Positions 4,173 to 5,706 of a stretch of 5,706 nucleotides of DNA are shown here, piece by piece. How positions within the stretch are numbered: the first letter of the stretch is position 1; every line of letters begins with the position of its first letter. The DNA lies in assembly GCA_016763955.1 (NCBI GenBank), contig JAESSU010000054.1:1-5706 (forward strand). Direction: 5' to 3'. The translations under genes and the position numbers were made by a program. The stretch is from Phycisphaeraceae bacterium. Its GTDB lineage: Bacteria; Planctomycetota; Phycisphaerae; Phycisphaerales; Phycisphaeraceae. The notes under the pieces were generated by a model. It saw only the letters and a list, made by a program, of their open reading frames with translations, had not been told where the DNA came from and did not search any database.

Positions 4173-5706
4173 AAACCTCACGCTGCACATTATGGTTCCT
4201 CTGGGGATGGGGCGGCCTTTGGGTTTGTCTAACCCTCTGCCCTGGCCTGGCCCCAACACTTGCCCAAGAAGGCCCTATCTTGATTACCCAACGTCAAAAA
4301 ATCGACAAATTTGGTTTCACCAACATACAAGCGGCCGCTGAACTGATTTTTCATTTTCAGCGTGATGAAAACACCAGCAGCAATAACAACAACAGCAACA
4401 CGAGCAGCATTACCGAAAACAACTTCAAAGAAACCTTCAACCTCTCAGCAGATAGCTACATCATTCATCCTAATCTGGTGGACTTGTCACTAGGTGGAAG
4501 CTTTGGTTTGACCCAAAATAGTGTCACAGGAAACACCAACAGTAGCACTTTAGGAACCGCTCTAAGTTACAACGCCACAGCCACATTTCTTCGCAAAGAA
4601 TATGCCCCACTGACCTTGTTTGCCCTACGGAGTACCAACAGAGTCCACAGTCAGTTTAGCGGAACGACTCAAAATACCAGCGACACATTTGGCGCAGACC
4701 TGAGCATCCGCTCCTTGACCTTTCCCACCCAGTTGCATTTAGAGCATAGAACCTCCACGCAAGACGACCCGACCGATCAACGCACATCCCAAACGATCCA
4801 AGACACCTTCACATGGCATACTGATTATCAGCCCGCAGACTCGCAAACAATTGACATGGATTACACCTTTAACAGCGAAGAACAGACCGGTTCATCCATC
4901 AACAGTTACCAATCCCATGACCTAACCGTCCATCACGATCTACGCTTTGGCCCAGACAATCACTACAGCCTCGACTCAAGATTAAATCATCTAACTCAAA
5001 CAGGTTCGACACAACTAACACGATGGCGTCTGGATGAATCACTTAACATGCCTCACAGTGATACTTTTAGAACCCAAGCCCGCTATTCCTATAATCAGGA
5101 ACAACGCCTTGCTAATGAACAAGCGAGCCATCGAGTTTCCGCAGGCTTTACCCACAGGCTCTATAAAAGTCTCACCACCCATGCTAACGTTGGCATCGTC
5201 TCCACCGACAATGGAGCGCAAGGCAGTTACTTCGAAAAACATGCCAACATTCAGATCGATTACCGCAAACGAGTCCCCTTGGGCATTCTCAGTATCGACC
5301 TCTCTGCAACCATCAGCCAAGAAAACAATAATCAGCAAAGCTTAACAGTTAACATCTTCGACGAACCCTTTGTCTATACTGATCCGCTGCCGATCACCAT
5401 CAATCGCCGCAACATTATCAACGGCTCAATTATCGTTCACAATGCAGCGGCCATCATCTATATTGAAGGCTTGGATTACACACTTAACCACTTCATTGAT
5501 TTCGTCCGGCTAACCGTTCCGCTCGGTAGTAGCATCAACAATGGGGACACCGTTTTCATCACGTACTCCGCAACCTCTGATCCTTCAAACACGACCACCA
5601 CCTTTGGCCAAGGCATCAATATTCGCTATGCGATTGATCAAGGTTTTTTCAAAGGTCTGGACATCTACGCTAGTTTTTACCAAAGCCATCAAAGCATTGA
5701 TAGCTC
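4169..5706 (+). CDS. outer-membrane beta-barrel protein, 3' end missing (runs off right edge)
   Basis: The frame is open from GTG at 4169 to the right edge (512 codons). It overlaps the preceding TGA as GTGA, a translational-coupling arrangement. The N-terminus is a signal peptide with a tryptophan-rich hydrophobic core (about 8-28) and likely cleavage after TLA at residue 32. The mature part is made of alternating polar/apolar strands of about 10 residues, often ending in aromatic residues and separated by N/S/T/Q-rich loops, for example an N/S stretch at 67-80. This is the pattern of a transmembrane beta-barrel. Residues about 395-470 differ: FDEPFVYTDPLPITINRRNI, then VHNAAAIIYIEGLDYTL and a GSSINNGDTVFITYSA segment, resembling a small beta-sandwich domain between barrel strands. 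All three cysteines are in the signal peptide; the mature part has none, so it lacks the N-terminal CxxC of MtrB/PioB porins. Coupling to a pentahaem lipoprotein suggests a cytochrome-sheathing or cytochrome-exporting porin; this is inference. The true C-terminus, where a terminal aromatic residue is expected, is not visible. Confidence 0.88.
   Translation, partial: MKTSRCTLWFLWGWGGLWVCLTLCPGLAPTLAQEGPILITQRQKIDKFGFTNIQAAAELIFHFQRDENTSSNNNNSNTSSITENNFKETFNLSADSYIIHPNLVDLSLGGSFGLTQNSVTGNTNSSTLGTALSYNATATFLRKEYAPLTLFALRSTNRVHSQFSGTTQNTSDTFGADLSIRSLTFPTQLHLEHRTSTQDDPTDQRTSQTIQDTFTWHTDYQPADSQTIDMDYTFNSEEQTGSSINSYQSHDLTVHHDLRFGPDNHYSLDSRLNHLTQTGSTQLTRWRLDESLNMPHSDTFRTQARYSYNQEQRLANEQASHRVSAGFTHRLYKSLTTHANVGIVSTDNGAQGSYFEKHANIQIDYRKRVPLGILSIDLSATISQENNNQQSLTVNIFDEPFVYTDPLPITINRRNIINGSIIVHNAAAIIYIEGLDYTLNHFIDFVRLTVPLGSSINNGDTVFITYSATSDPSNTTTTFGQGINIRYAIDQGFFKGLDIYASFYQSHQSIDS

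Noticed and set aside
5034..5345. Two open frames of about 100 codons, one on each strand
   Set aside because: Both lie inside the barrel gene, which has an uninterrupted frame from 4169 to the edge with a signal peptide and consistent strand pattern.
1..5706. tRNA or rRNA genes, CRISPR arrays, insertion sequences
   Set aside because: No clover-leaf or rRNA-like segments, no regularly spaced direct repeats, and no transposase-like frame or terminal inverted repeats were seen.

Overview
The window is a cytochrome-rich locus from a Gram-negative (two-membrane) bacterium of moderate GC. Every coding region that can be supported is exported and belongs to a redox or outer-membrane context: three multihaem c-type cytochromes (3, 4 and 5 CxxCH motifs visible), one NHL-repeat beta-propeller lipoprotein, and one large beta-barrel-like outer-membrane protein. 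Lipoboxes, cleavable signal peptides and a barrel protein argue for a diderm. The gene set is the type known from metal- or electrode-respiring and syntrophic lineages such as Geobacter relatives (Desulfuromonadia), but nothing here fixes the phylum.

Layout. Positions 613 to 1 on the minus strand hold the start of a membrane-anchored cytochrome that runs off the left edge; the last ~100 bases look like low-quality contig-end sequence with a probable frameshift. A 359-bp divergent intergenic region (614-972) carries a perfect 12-bp inverted repeat next to the minus-strand gene. On the plus strand follow a secreted tetrahaem cytochrome (973-1635), a 389-bp gap with its own candidate promoter, an NHL-repeat lipoprotein (2025-3317), a 138-bp gap with a 7+3+7 palindrome, a pentahaem cytochrome lipoprotein (3456-4172), and a beta-barrel protein (from 4169, GTG start, overlapping the pentahaem stop by 4 bp) that runs off the right edge.

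Interpretation. The pentahaem lipoprotein and the barrel are translationally coupled and could form a porin-cytochrome conduit through the outer membrane. The tetrahaem protein has the size, signal peptide, haem number and motifs of the small secreted cytochromes that include the filament-forming OmcE type of Geobacter, so it is a candidate extracellular electron carrier or cytochrome-nanowire subunit. The propeller lipoprotein would then be an assembly or export factor at the outer membrane, and the membrane-anchored minus-strand cytochrome a periplasmic or inner-membrane donor. Protein classes and cell locations rest on visible sequence; the joint role in extracellular electron transfer is inference.
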